From NCBI RefSeq assembly GCF_028288225.1, contig NZ_JAQBOC010000094.1, positions 101,564 through 165,563 on the forward strand: 64,000 nucleotides of DNA, in the 5' to 3' direction. Shown one piece after another: positions 50,460 through 59,041 of this stretch. The notes under the pieces are model-generated. The model was not told the origin of the DNA. It worked only from the letters and a program-made list of their open reading frames with translations, and ran no database searches. Origin of the DNA: Mucilaginibacter sp. GTDB lineage: Bacteria; Bacteroidota; Bacteroidia; Sphingobacteriales; Sphingobacteriaceae. The position numbers and the translations under genes are program-made. The first letter of the stretch is position 1. Each line of letters opens with the position of its first letter.

Positions 50460-51908
50460 TTAAAATTTACTTATCAGGCTACCCAGTGTTTTAAGGCTCT
50501 GCTCAATTTCATCATTATACGGGATCCCAAAACTGATCCGGATAAAATTTGTAAAACGGCTGTCCGTGCTAAAGATCTGCCCCGGCGAAATGCTGATTTT
50601 GTAATCTAATGCCTGTTTATACAGTTCAAAGGCGTCAATTTTTTTGTTCATCTCAACCCAAAGCACATAACCACCTTGCGGCCTGCTTACTTTAACATCA
50701 CCCGGAAAATATTCGGCAATGGCCTGGGTATACCTTAAACATTGTGTATGCAGCGCTTTACGAAGGTTGCGCATGTGCAGGTCATACCTCCCTGTTTCAA
50801 AAAAGTGCCCAATTGCCGCATGTGTGGGCGATGCTGATGAAAGCGAATGCATCAGCTTTAAATTGATGATCTGTGCTTTAAATTTCCCGGGAATACACCA
50901 GCCAACCCGGTACCCCGGCGCCAATGTTTTCGATACCGACGAGCACAGCATCACCAGGCCATGTTTATCGTAGCTTTTGCAGGTACGCGGCCTTGTTTTG
51001 CCAAAATGCATCTCGCCATAAATATCATCTTCAATAAGCGGCACCTGGTTTTTAGCTAATAATTCAACCAGCTTCTTTTTATTTTCATTGGTCATGCAAT
51101 AGCCTAATGGATTGCTGAATGTGGGTACAAACAAACAAGCTTTTATTGGCTGTTTGCCAATAGCCTTTGCCAAATAATCCAGGTCAAGTCCATTGACGGG
51201 ATCAGTAGGGATCTCTATTATTTTTAACCCAAGGCTTTGCACAGTACTAAAGATCCCAAAATAGGTTGGGCTCTCAATCGCTACTACATCGCCTGGCTTT
51301 GTCACCGCGCGTAGGCAAAACACCAATGCCTCCATACATCCCTGCGTGGTTACTACATCATCTGGTAATATATTACCGCCCCAGCTAAAAGCCTGGCGGG
51401 CTATATGTGTTTTTAAATTTGCGTTCCCCTGTACTCCCTCATAGCCAATGCAACTATTGTTGCTTAAGCGGATAGCTTCCACAATTGATTTATTGAGCTT
51501 AGCCCGCGGCAGCAGGGATAACGCTGGTGAAGCGACCGATAATTTCACAATACTATCAGCCGAAAAATTACGATATACCATGGCTATCATCTCATCAAGG
51601 CTTACCTTTTCCGACTCATTGCCCTGCATCTCACGCCTGGATTCGTCAAAAGAGCGGGCTGGCGTGTACCGCACATAATAGCCCGATTTGGGCCTTGCTT
51701 CAATCAATCCTTTAATTTCTAATTGAACGTAAGCCTTATAGGCTGTGCTCAGGCTTATGCCCTGCTCCTGGCTTAATGCGCGAACAGAAGGTAATTTCTC
51801 TCCTGTTTTTAATGTTCGCTGATGGATCAGGCTGCCCAGCCTATCGGCAATTTGCATATACAAAAAGTCTTCGTCAGGAGCCGTTACCAGGGTCGGATTA
51901 TCTATCAT
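50460..51908 (-). CDS. MocR-type regulator (GntR plus aminotransferase fold)
   Basis: This 482-aa protein has an N-terminal GntR winged helix (about 10-80: LYMQIADRLGSLIHQRTLKTGEKLPSVRALSQEQGISLSTAYKAYVQLEIKGLI) joined by a linker to a fold-type I aminotransferase domain (about 115-480) with the PLP lysine in CSSVSKTLAPGYRVGW (about 320). MocR proteins use PLP or an aldimine as ligand and usually control a divergent PLP- or amino-acid-related gene. Here the divergent neighbour is a PLP decarboxylase, and a perfect palindrome sits between them. Confidence 0.93.
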   Translation of the reverse strand: MIDNPTLVTAPDEDFLYMQIADRLGSLIHQRTLKTGEKLPSVRALSQEQGISLSTAYKAYVQLEIKGLIEARPKSGYYVRYTPARSFDESRREMQGNESEKVSLDEMIAMVYRNFSADSIVKLSVASPALSLLPRAKLNKSIVEAIRLSNNSCIGYEGVQGNANLKTHIARQAFSWGGNILPDDVVTTQGCMEALVFCLRAVTKPGDVVAIESPTYFGIFSTVQSLGLKIIEIPTDPVNGLDLDYLAKAIGKQPIKACLFVPTFSNPLGYCMTNENKKKLVELLAKNQVPLIEDDIYGEMHFGKTRPRTCKSYDKHGLVMLCSSVSKTLAPGYRVGWCIPGKFKAQIINLKLMHSLSSASPTHAAIGHFFETGRYDLHMRNLRKALHTQCLRYTQAIAEYFPGDVKVSRPQGGYVLWVEMNKKIDAFELYKQALDYKISISPGQIFSTDSRFTNFIRISFGIPYNDEIEQSLKTLGSLISKF

Positions 51909-51944
51909 CTGTATTATAGCAACAATCGGGTTTTTAATATTAGG

Positions 51945-51972
51945 TAATTGACAGAACTTTGTCTGTCAATTA
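51945..51972. promoter_or_regulatory. Candidate MocR operator
   Basis: TAATTGACAGA (51945-51955) and TCTGTCAATTA (51962-51972) are exact inverted copies 6 nt apart, in the 153-bp spacer between the MocR gene and the decarboxylase. The arms suit a GntR-type dimer. Confidence 0.65.
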
Positions 51973-52061
51973 ATCCACTAATCTGTTATGCACAAAAATA
52001 ATAATTCTGCATCTGTTTTATTAATAAATTATAACACATTTTTGTAAGGCAAAATAATTTT

Positions 52062-53567
52062 ATGAACGAGATAAATTCAAAACCCGAAATTGGGTTGGAT
52101 CCGGCGGATTGGGATGATATCAAAACTTTAGGTCACCAGATAATTGACGATATGGTTGAATATTTAAAGGGCATTGGCGAAAAACCAGTGTGGACGCCTA
52201 TTCCAGAGCAGGTAAAGGATGAGCTTAAAAAGCCCATCCCTCAAGAGCCTGCTAATATTTTTGATGTATATAAGGACTTTAAGCAAAATATTTTTCCATA
52301 TCATGGCGGCAATATCCATCCAAAATATTTTGCATGGGTAGAGGGTACCGGTACGCCAATGGGCGCCTTTGCCGATTTGCTTGCAGGTGTAATGAACAGC
52401 AACGCTACCATTGGCGACCAAAGCGCGTTGTATGTAGATAAACAGGTTATTAACTGGTGTAAGCAATTAGTGGGCTATCCTGCAGATAGCAGCGGTATAT
52501 TAGTAAGCGGCGGATCAATCGCTAATATTACAGCACTTATAGTTGCCCGCAATACCATTATTGCTAATGCAAAAAACGCAGGGGTTTACGCAGCACAGGG
52601 TAAATTAACTGCCTATTGCAGCAGCGAAACCCATAATTGCCTCGGTAAAGCCGCTGAAGTAATTGGTATTGGCAATGAACAGTTAAGAAAGATCCCGGTA
52701 AATGATAATTACGAAATTGACGTTGAAGCGCTGAAAGCCAAAATTAAGGAAGACAAGAATAATGGCTTTATGCCGTTCTGCATGATCGGCAATGCCGGAA
52801 CAGTTAACACCGGGGCCATTGACCCATTAAACGAGCTTTTGCAAATAGCCAGGACCGAAAAGATCTGGTTCCATATTGACGGCGCGTTTGGTGCACTTGC
52901 AAAACTGGTGCCTGCATACCAGGATAAGCTAAAGGCAATTGAGGAGGCGGATAGTGTGGCTTTTGATCTGCATAAATGGATGTATATGCAATATGAAGTG
53001 GGCTGCGTATTGTTTAAAAATGCAGCAACGCACAGGGCAGCCTTTGCTACCGCTGTCAACTATCTTACCGCCCATGACAGGGGCCTTGCCGCAGGGCCCG
53101 AAACTATTTCCAATTATGGGATGGAATTATCACGTGGTTTTAAAGCTTTAAAGGTTTGGATGAGCTTAAAAGAGCATGGAATAGATAAATATGCAGCTAT
53201 GATAGCACAGAACATTGACCAGGCATTTTATCTTGGCAGGCAAATACAACAGCATATTGAATTAGAACTAATGGCAGCAGTTACTATGAATATTGTGTGC
53301 TACAGGTACAATCCCGGTAATTTGGATGATGATCAGTTAAACGTTCTGAACAAAGAGTTATTAATGAGGATGCAGGAAAAAGGCGTTGCCGCCCCATCAA
53401 ATACCCTGCTTAATGGAAAATATGCTATCCGCGTTGCCATTACCAATCATCGCACCCGACGGAATCATTTGGATGAGATGGTTGCCGGTACTATTGCCAT
53501 AGGCAATACGCTGATGAAAGAATATGACTCAAAATTGTTCAAATTTGACTTTTTAGTAAAAAAATAA
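52062..53567 (+). CDS. PLP-dependent amino-acid decarboxylase (group II)
   Basis: This 501-aa enzyme resembles aromatic-L-amino-acid and related group II decarboxylases. It has the N-terminal segment with FPYHGGNIHPKYFAWVEGTGTPMGAFADLLAGVMN (about 90-125), SGGSIANITALIVARN (about 150), the aldimine-binding His region CSSETHNCLGKAAEVIG (about 187), the PLP Asp in WFHIDGAFGALA (about 275) and the PLP lysine in AFDLHKWMYMQYEVG (about 306). The substrate cannot be read off; aromatic amino acids are usual. It is divergent from a MocR regulator and may be regulated by it. Confidence 0.9.
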   Translation: MNEINSKPEIGLDPADWDDIKTLGHQIIDDMVEYLKGIGEKPVWTPIPEQVKDELKKPIPQEPANIFDVYKDFKQNIFPYHGGNIHPKYFAWVEGTGTPMGAFADLLAGVMNSNATIGDQSALYVDKQVINWCKQLVGYPADSSGILVSGGSIANITALIVARNTIIANAKNAGVYAAQGKLTAYCSSETHNCLGKAAEVIGIGNEQLRKIPVNDNYEIDVEALKAKIKEDKNNGFMPFCMIGNAGTVNTGAIDPLNELLQIARTEKIWFHIDGAFGALAKLVPAYQDKLKAIEEADSVAFDLHKWMYMQYEVGCVLFKNAATHRAAFATAVNYLTAHDRGLAAGPETISNYGMELSRGFKALKVWMSLKEHGIDKYAAMIAQNIDQAFYLGRQIQQHIELELMAAVTMNIVCYRYNPGNLDDDQLNVLNKELLMRMQEKGVAAPSNTLLNGKYAIRVAITNHRTRRNHLDEMVAGTIAIGNTLMKEYDSKLFKFDFLVKK

Positions 53568-53586
53568 ACCACAACAAAACTTTATA

Positions 53587-54195
53587 ATGATGACGCTGAA
53601 CTATGATCTGAATGCCAATTATGTTCTAGAGGATGAACGTGTATTGTTGAGGCCCCTGCTCGAAAGCGATTATGACTTCCTGTTACCTTTCGCCTTAAAT
53701 GAGCCCGATACATGGAAATACTCCTATTTAAGCGCCAGGGGCGAAGATGGCATGCGCAGGTATATCAAAGACGCGCTTGAGAATAAAGCAGCCGGCAAAG
53801 AATATGCTTTTATAGTTTATGATAAACAAAGCCAAAGCTATGCAGGGAGCACACGGTTTTATGATATTCAGCAAACGTGGCAAACTGTTCAATTGGGATA
53901 TACGTGGTATGGCGAAAAGTTCAGGGGCACGGGGTTAAACAAGCGTTGCAAGTTTTTACTATTGCAACTGGCTTTTGAAACTTTAAATGCTGTACGTGTT
54001 GAGTTTAGGGCCGATGCAAGGAATGACCGCAGCATTGCAGCAATGAAAAGCATAGGCTGCGTCACCGAAGGGATTTTAAGAAACAATATGCCCTTGCAGG
54101 AAGGCGGCCGCCGGGACTCGATAGTTTTAAGTATTTTAAAAGAAGAATGGGATAGCGGAGTTAAGGAAAAACTTAAAAACAAGTTGATTGGTTGA
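53587..54195 (+). CDS. GNAT N-acetyltransferase, RimJ/RimL type
   Basis: This 202-aa protein reads LNYDLNANYVLEDERVLLRPLLESDYDFLLPFAL, then EYAFIVYDKQSQSYAGSTRFYDI (strands of the fold) and AVRVEFRADARNDRSIAAMKSIGCVTEGILRNNM, the RimJ/RimL signature. It acetylates a protein N-terminus or a small amine with acetyl-CoA. It starts 19 bp after the decarboxylase gene, so it is probably in the same operon and might act on its product. The last codons (NKLIG) are in a word-repeat arm. Confidence 0.88.
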   Translation: MMTLNYDLNANYVLEDERVLLRPLLESDYDFLLPFALNEPDTWKYSYLSARGEDGMRRYIKDALENKAAGKEYAFIVYDKQSQSYAGSTRFYDIQQTWQTVQLGYTWYGEKFRGTGLNKRCKFLLLQLAFETLNAVRVEFRADARNDRSIAAMKSIGCVTEGILRNNMPLQEGGRRDSIVLSILKEEWDSGVKEKLKNKLIG

Positions 54196-54272
54196 ATGAG
54201 TTGATTAGGTTTAAAATCATCTTAATGTAACTTAATCAATTTATTCTAACTCATTCAACTTAATCAACTCAT
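54183..54272. repeat. Paired word-repeat spacer, GTTGATT/GAGTTAG vocabulary
   Basis: Left arm (54183-54212): GTTGATTGGTTGAATGA GTTGATTAGG, starting inside the GNAT gene. Right arm (54228-54272): AACTTAATCAATTTATTC and ACTCATTCAACTTAATCAAC. Tandem genes. Confidence 0.75.
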
Positions 54273-54326
54273 CAAAAATGTAACAAAGAGATATTTTCAC
54301 TATCTATACCATAAAAAAGGCTTATA

Positions 54327-55016
54327 GTGGAAAACATCCTCAATATTTCAAATCTTACAAAAACATATCAAAGCGCAGGCAGAACGCTAACTGTGCTTGA
54401 CAATATAAACTTCGCTGTTGCGGCCGGATCGACTAATGCAATTGTAGGGCCATCAGGCAGCGGTAAAACAACATTGCTGGGCCTGTGCGCCGGGCTCGAC
54501 AGGGCCAGCTCAGGCATGGTGGAACTAAACGGCATTAACCTTGGCAAACTAACTGAGGATCAGCTTGCACAGGTACGCAATCAATATATAGGCTTTATAT
54601 TCCAAAACTTTCAGCTGCTGCCCACATTAACCGCGTTAGAAAATGTGATGGTTCCACTGGAGCTTCGCAGGGAAAAGAATATCAGGGCGCGGTCTTTAGA
54701 TCTGCTTGATAAAGTTGGCCTTGCCGATCGCGGGCACCACTACCCTACCCAATTATCAGGCGGCGAGCAGCAGAGGGTTTCTTTAGCAAGGGCTTTCTCC
54801 AATGCGCCCCGCATCTTATTTGCCGATGAGCCAACCGGAAACCTTGATGCCGAAACCAGCGAAAAGGTGGTCAAACTGATTTTTGATCTGAATAAAGAAG
54901 CCGGAACCACTTTAGTTGTGGTAACGCACGACCTTGAGCTGGCAGCAAAAACGCAACGCATCCTCCGCATAAAAGGCGGCAAACTGATAGCTGACGATTT
55001 AACCATTAATGGATAA
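54327..55016 (+). CDS. LolD/YbbA-like ABC ATP-binding protein
   Basis: This 229-aa ATPase of the MacB/LolD subgroup has Walker A VGPSGSGKTTLLG (about 40), Q-loop IFQNFQLLPTL (about 92), signature LSGGEQQRVSLARAF (about 142), Walker B ILFADEPTGNLD (about 163) and the switch VVVTHDLELA. The start is GTG at 54327. It precedes by 6 bp a large FtsX-like permease, so it powers that protein. E. coli ybbA-ybbP has the same arrangement and is linked to export or lipoprotein handling; here the substrate is unknown. Confidence 0.93.
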   Translation: MENILNISNLTKTYQSAGRTLTVLDNINFAVAAGSTNAIVGPSGSGKTTLLGLCAGLDRASSGMVELNGINLGKLTEDQLAQVRNQYIGFIFQNFQLLPTLTALENVMVPLELRREKNIRARSLDLLDKVGLADRGHHYPTQLSGGEQQRVSLARAFSNAPRILFADEPTGNLDAETSEKVVKLIFDLNKEAGTTLVVVTHDLELAAKTQRILRIKGGKLIADDLTING

Positions 55017-55022
55017 CCGGCA

Positions 55023-57578
55023 ATGGAAAATACTCCTGGCATTAACAAAAGAAAAATAAATATTCCCTGGCTTTTTGAAATGGCTTTGCGCGATAGCAGG
55101 AAAAATCGTTCCAGGTTGCTGCTGTTCATTTCGGCTATCATATTCGGTATAGCTGCGCTGGTTGCTATTTACTCTTTCAGGTACAACCTGCAAAATGATA
55201 TTAATTCGCAGGCCGCTACATTAATTGGGGCCGACCTCGTAATATCAGGCAATAAACCTGCAGATGCCGCTATAAAACCATTACTTGATTCACTGGGTGA
55301 TAAAAGATCGGAAGAGCGAAGCTTTGTATCCATGATCTATTTTCCAAGAACGCAGGGAACAAGATTAGTACAGGTGCGGGCATTGCAGGGTGGCTTCCCA
55401 TACTACGGCAGCCTTGAAACAGAACCATTACAGGCAGGAACATCATTTAAAAACGGTAAAACAGCTTTGGTTGATAAAACCCTGATGATGCAATACAATG
55501 TGCATGTAAATGACTCAATAAAGGTTGGGGAGGTTACCTTTTTAATAGCCGGTATACTTGACAGAGCACCGGGGCAAACCGGTGTTTCAGCGGGCGTTGC
55601 CCCTATAGTTTATATCCCAATGCAGTATTTGGGGCAAACCGGCCTGTCAAAAAAAGGCAGCCGGATCAATTATAGCTTTTACTACAAATATGATAAGCCT
55701 GTAAATATAAGCAAGCTGGTGAAAACTATTGACCTTAGGGTGGATAAAGCAAATATGAACATCGAAACCATTGAGACCCGGAAAGAAAATACCGGCCGTT
55801 CCTTTGGCGATCTGACCCGCTTTTTATCATTGGTTGGCTTTATTGCCCTGCTGCTTGGTTGTGTTGGAGTAGCAAGCGCCATACATATTTATATCCGCGA
55901 AAAAATTGCGTCCATTGCCATTATGCGCTGCCTTGGGGTAAAAGCCTCGGAAGCATTTTTGATCTATCTCATCCAGATCATTGGCATAGGCATAATAGGC
56001 TCTGTCATCGGCGCCTTGCTGGGCACATCAATTCAGCACATTTTACCTATGGTGATGAAGGATTTTTTGCCCATCACTATCTCAACCGATATTTCATGGC
56101 TGGCCATTGGTCAGGGCATTTTATTGGGCATTATTATTTCGGTATTGTTTGCTTTACTGCCACTCATCTCCATCCGCAATATATCACCACTTAATACCCT
56201 CCGCATTGACTATGACAATGTGAACCTGGTGCGCGATCCTTTAAGATGGCTGGTTTATCTTTTGATCATCCTTTTTATCATAACATTTACTTTTTTGCAA
56301 TTGGGTAGCTGGCTCGCAAGTATATTTTTTACCATCGGCATCCTAATAGCTTTCCTGATCCTGACTTTCACCGCATGGCTTTTAATGAAGCTGATGCGAC
56401 TATTTATAAAAAGCTCGTGGGGTTATTTATTCAGGCAGGGCTTTGCCAATCTTTACAGGCCAAATAATCAAACCATTATATTAATCGTCTCGATTGGGCT
56501 TAGTACCGCTTTTATTTGTACGCTTTTCTTTATCCAAAGTATCCTTATGGGGCAGGTTAGCCTGTCATCAAGCGGCAATCAATCAAATATGATCTTGTTT
56601 GATATTCAAACCAGTCAGCAAAAAGGCATAGCTCAATTAACCAGGCAGCAAGGCCTGCCTGTTTTACAGCAAGTACCAATTGTATCTATCAGGATAGAGA
56701 AAATAAACGGCAAAACCGAAGCTGATGTAAAGAAGGACACTACGCTAAAAATTTCAAGCCGTGCCTTTACTTATGAATACCGGGTTACTTACCGTGATAC
56801 ACTTAGCGCTACCGAAAAAATAATAAAAGGGGATTGGATCGGCAAAGCGGATGCCGGCAAAGAGATCCCGGTTTCCATTGAAGATAATTTTTCAAAGCGT
56901 AACCATGTTAACGTTGGCGATCACCTGGTGTTCAACGTGCAGGGAGTAAGCATGCCTGCCGTTGTGAGCAGCGTAAGGCAAGTGAATTGGAGTAAGATCC
57001 AAACTAATTTCCAGATAGTTTTCCCAAAAGGTGTTTTAGAAGATGCCCCGCAATTTCATGTGCTGCTTACCCACGTGCCTTCTGCAAAAGTATCGGCACA
57101 ATATCAAAGGGCGGTTGTTCGCCAGTTTCCAAATATCTCTATTATCGATTTGGGTTTGGTTTTAAATGTGATAGATGGCCTTTTGGATAAGATAGGCTAC
57201 GTTATCCGTTTTATGAGCGCTTTCAGTATTATTACGGGTATAGTGGTTTTAATTGCTTCGGTAAGGATCAGCAAATATCAACGTATCCAGGAAAGTGTAT
57301 TGCTGCGTACCCTTGGTGCAAGCCGTAAACAAATATTTACCATCACTGCTTTAGAATACTTATTTTTAGGCGCCTTATCGGCACTAACTGGTATAGTTAT
57401 TGCTATTTCAGGGAGTTGGCTTTTAGCCAAATACAGTTTCGAAATTCCATTTACTATTAATTTGATCCCGGCGGTAATATTGTTTTTTATAATATCGTTA
57501 CTTACAGTAATCATCGGCCTTTTAAACAGCCGCGGTGTGTTGAATAGACCACCATTGGAGATATTGAGAAGTAATTGA
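55023..57578 (+). CDS. FtsX-like ABC permease, YbbP type
   Basis: This 851-aa membrane protein pairs with the ATPase upstream. It has an N-terminal helix (about 20-45: DSRKNRSRLLLFISAIIFGIAALVAIYSF), a long periplasmic MacB-like domain (about 50-270), two FtsX four-helix blocks (about 275-405 and 745-850) and central helices (about 425-540). The total of about ten helices and two FtsX domains is the YbbP arrangement. The tail ends in RGVLNRPPLEILRSN, a family hallmark. It is expected to be mechanically driven by the ATPase in the envelope. Confidence 0.9.
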   Translation: MENTPGINKRKINIPWLFEMALRDSRKNRSRLLLFISAIIFGIAALVAIYSFRYNLQNDINSQAATLIGADLVISGNKPADAAIKPLLDSLGDKRSEERSFVSMIYFPRTQGTRLVQVRALQGGFPYYGSLETEPLQAGTSFKNGKTALVDKTLMMQYNVHVNDSIKVGEVTFLIAGILDRAPGQTGVSAGVAPIVYIPMQYLGQTGLSKKGSRINYSFYYKYDKPVNISKLVKTIDLRVDKANMNIETIETRKENTGRSFGDLTRFLSLVGFIALLLGCVGVASAIHIYIREKIASIAIMRCLGVKASEAFLIYLIQIIGIGIIGSVIGALLGTSIQHILPMVMKDFLPITISTDISWLAIGQGILLGIIISVLFALLPLISIRNISPLNTLRIDYDNVNLVRDPLRWLVYLLIILFIITFTFLQLGSWLASIFFTIGILIAFLILTFTAWLLMKLMRLFIKSSWGYLFRQGFANLYRPNNQTIILIVSIGLSTAFICTLFFIQSILMGQVSLSSSGNQSNMILFDIQTSQQKGIAQLTRQQGLPVLQQVPIVSIRIEKINGKTEADVKKDTTLKISSRAFTYEYRVTYRDTLSATEKIIKGDWIGKADAGKEIPVSIEDNFSKRNHVNVGDHLVFNVQGVSMPAVVSSVRQVNWSKIQTNFQIVFPKGVLEDAPQFHVLLTHVPSAKVSAQYQRAVVRQFPNISIIDLGLVLNVIDGLLDKIGYVIRFMSAFSIITGIVVLIASVRISKYQRIQESVLLRTLGASRKQIFTITALEYLFLGALSALTGIVIAISGSWLLAKYSFEIPFTINLIPAVILFFIISLLTVIIGLLNSRGVLNRPPLEILRSN

Positions 57579-57851
57579 TTTAAGTCCGGAGTCTTAAGTC
57601 GATAGTCCTTCGTCAGCCATCCGCCCGTTCAAGTGTCCACACTTGAATGCAAACAATTTAAGCGTCTACGCTTAAATTAACTAAGTGGAAAAGACGTAAG
57701 CGTGGACGCTTACAACAATAATCATTCAAGCGTGGACGCTTGAACGGGCGATTTTTTTTAGCTCAGAGCCTTAAGTCTCTAGCCCTTAGTCAGGCTATCG
57801 GTTTTGACTTAAGACTCTGGACTACAGACTTTTGACTCTGTACTTTAGACT
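57578..57851. repeat. Paired word-repeat spacer, AAGTCCGGAGTCTT vocabulary
   Basis: Left arm (57578-57608): TTAAGTCCGGAGTCTTAAG TCGATAGTCC. Right arm (57764-57851): CCTTAAGTCTCTAGCCC, TTGACTTAAGACTCTGG, ACTACAGACTTTTGACTC. It encloses the hairpin cluster at 57622-57750. Same vocabulary as 39760-39843. Confidence 0.8.
57622..57750 (+). other. Cluster of four AAGCGTnnACGCTT hairpins
   Basis: Four hairpins in 130 bp: TTCAAGTGTCCACACTTGAA (57628-57647), AATTTAAGCGT/ACGCTTAAATT (57655-57678), GTAAGCGT/ACGCTTAC (57696-57713) and TTCAAGCGT/ACGCTTGAA (57725-57744). The first and fourth, with CGCCCG/CGGGCG outside, also pair with each other over 26 nt. Eight T residues follow, so the outer stem could act as a terminator. 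The first hairpin differs from the fourth by changes that keep its stem paired. Confidence 0.8.
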
Positions 57852-57859
57852 AAAAATAA

Positions 57860-58546
57860 ATGCGTAAACTAAATATCATATGCTTAATTATAATCGCACT
57901 GTTTTTTGCAGCCTGCGGTGATAAAAAAGCGCCATCTGAAGAAGCGTCAGTTACAACTAACCGGCCTGATTCTTTGTCAACAGCAAAAATCGTTTTATTT
58001 TTTGGCGATAGTCTTACTGCGGGCTATGGTTTGGATGATCCGTCACAGGCATTTCCGGGTGTCGTGCAAAATAAAATAGATGAGGCAAAGCTGCACTTTA
58101 AAGTTGTTAATGCAGGGGTAAGCGGCGAAACTTCCGCCGGCGGCAAAGCCCGGATAGCCTGGATCCTAAGGCAAAAGGTAGACGTATTTGTGCTGGAGCT
58201 TGGCGCTAATGACGGGCTGCGCGGCATCCCTGTAAGTGAAACCATGCAAAACCTGCAGGCAATTGTTGATGCAGTAAAAGCTAAGTATCCCGATGCTAAA
58301 TTGGTATTACTGGGCATGCAGGTACCACCAAATATGGGGAGTAAATATGCCTATAGCTTTAAAGCTATTTTCCCCGGACTGGCAGCAAAAAACGACATGA
58401 CCTTTATGCCCTTTCTTTTAAAGGATGTTGGCGGCGTGCCCTCTTTAAACCAAAAGGATGGCATCCACCCAACTGCCGAAGGCGCCAAAATTGTGGGTAA
58501 TAATGTTTGGCAGGTATTGGAGAGCGTATTGCTTGGCAAAGGCTAA
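57860..58546 (+). CDS. SGNH arylesterase/lysophospholipase, lipoprotein
   Basis: This 228-aa TesA-like hydrolase has a lipoprotein signal (MRKLNIICLIIIALFFAAC, cysteine at residue 19). The SGNH blocks are visible: block I KIVLFFGDSLTAGYGLDD (catalytic Ser, about residue 52), block III VFVLELGANDGLRG (Asn, about 115) and block V NQKDGIHPTAEGAKI (catalytic Asp/His, about 205). Such enzymes cut aryl and thio-esters and lysophospholipids. It lies in the same direction as the FtsX permease but beyond the hairpin cluster, so it has its own transcript. Confidence 0.92.
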   Translation: MRKLNIICLIIIALFFAACGDKKAPSEEASVTTNRPDSLSTAKIVLFFGDSLTAGYGLDDPSQAFPGVVQNKIDEAKLHFKVVNAGVSGETSAGGKARIAWILRQKVDVFVLELGANDGLRGIPVSETMQNLQAIVDAVKAKYPDAKLVLLGMQVPPNMGSKYAYSFKAIFPGLAAKNDMTFMPFLLKDVGGVPSLNQKDGIHPTAEGAKIVGNNVWQVLESVLLGKG

Positions 58547-58745
58547 TTTCAATACACAAATTGGTTTAAATCGGTTTAATCGGTACAAAGCGTTATAAAA
58601 TTATCCGGGCCACTTTTCTTTAAACGATATTATATAACGCGTTTTCAAAAAAAATGCCGGTAATTTTTAATTAGAATTCGTCTATATAAGCAACAATTTC
58701 CTATTGATAGTAAAGGATGATTACCTTCGCAAAAAATTAAAATAA

Positions 58746-58970
58746 ATGGAAAAAACCAAACTTACTATCAACAGTAATGGGTCTGTAAAAATAGATGGCG
58801 ACTTTGAAATAGTTGACATGCAAGGCAATGCTTATGGCTTGCAGGGCAGAAATATTGTTTCTATTTGCCGTTGCGGTCTTTCGGCCAATAAGCCTTTTTG
58901 CGATGGCTCACACAAAGGCAACTTCGACCACAATGCAATAGCATTTGATCTGCCGCCAAAAAAAGTATAA
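58746..58970 (+). CDS. CDGSH iron-sulfur domain protein
   Basis: This 74-aa protein has one CDGSH [2Fe-2S] site: CRCGLSANKPFCDGSHK (about residues 48-64), which gives the 3Cys-1His ligands. The N-terminal half (TKLTINSNGSVKIDGDFEIVDMQGN) forms the usual beta structure. Small CDGSH proteins transfer electrons or clusters; a role in redox or iron balance is inferred. It is followed after 71 bp by the alpha/beta hydrolase gene in the same direction. Confidence 0.93.
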   Translation: MEKTKLTINSNGSVKIDGDFEIVDMQGNAYGLQGRNIVSICRCGLSANKPFCDGSHKGNFDHNAIAFDLPPKKV

Positions 58971-58981
58971 ATGACATAAGA

Positions 58982-59009
58982 TTTACGAAGTTTTTAGGAA
59001 CTTCGTAAA
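58982..59009 (+). other. Hairpin between the CDGSH and hydrolase genes
   Basis: TTTACGAAGTT (58982-58992) pairs with AACTTCGTAAA (58999-59009), loop TTTAGG. Outside it ATAAGATTT and AAATCTTAT pair again (58976-58984, 59031-59039), with some overlap. No T run follows, so it is a leader structure or weak terminator. Confidence 0.55.
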
Positions 59010-59041
59010 ACTGAAATTTGTTATACTATAAAATCTTATCC

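Noticed and set aside
57622..57750. Riboswitch or tRNA-like element
   Set aside because: The sequence is fully explained by four short palindromes of one core; no junction motifs or CCA end.
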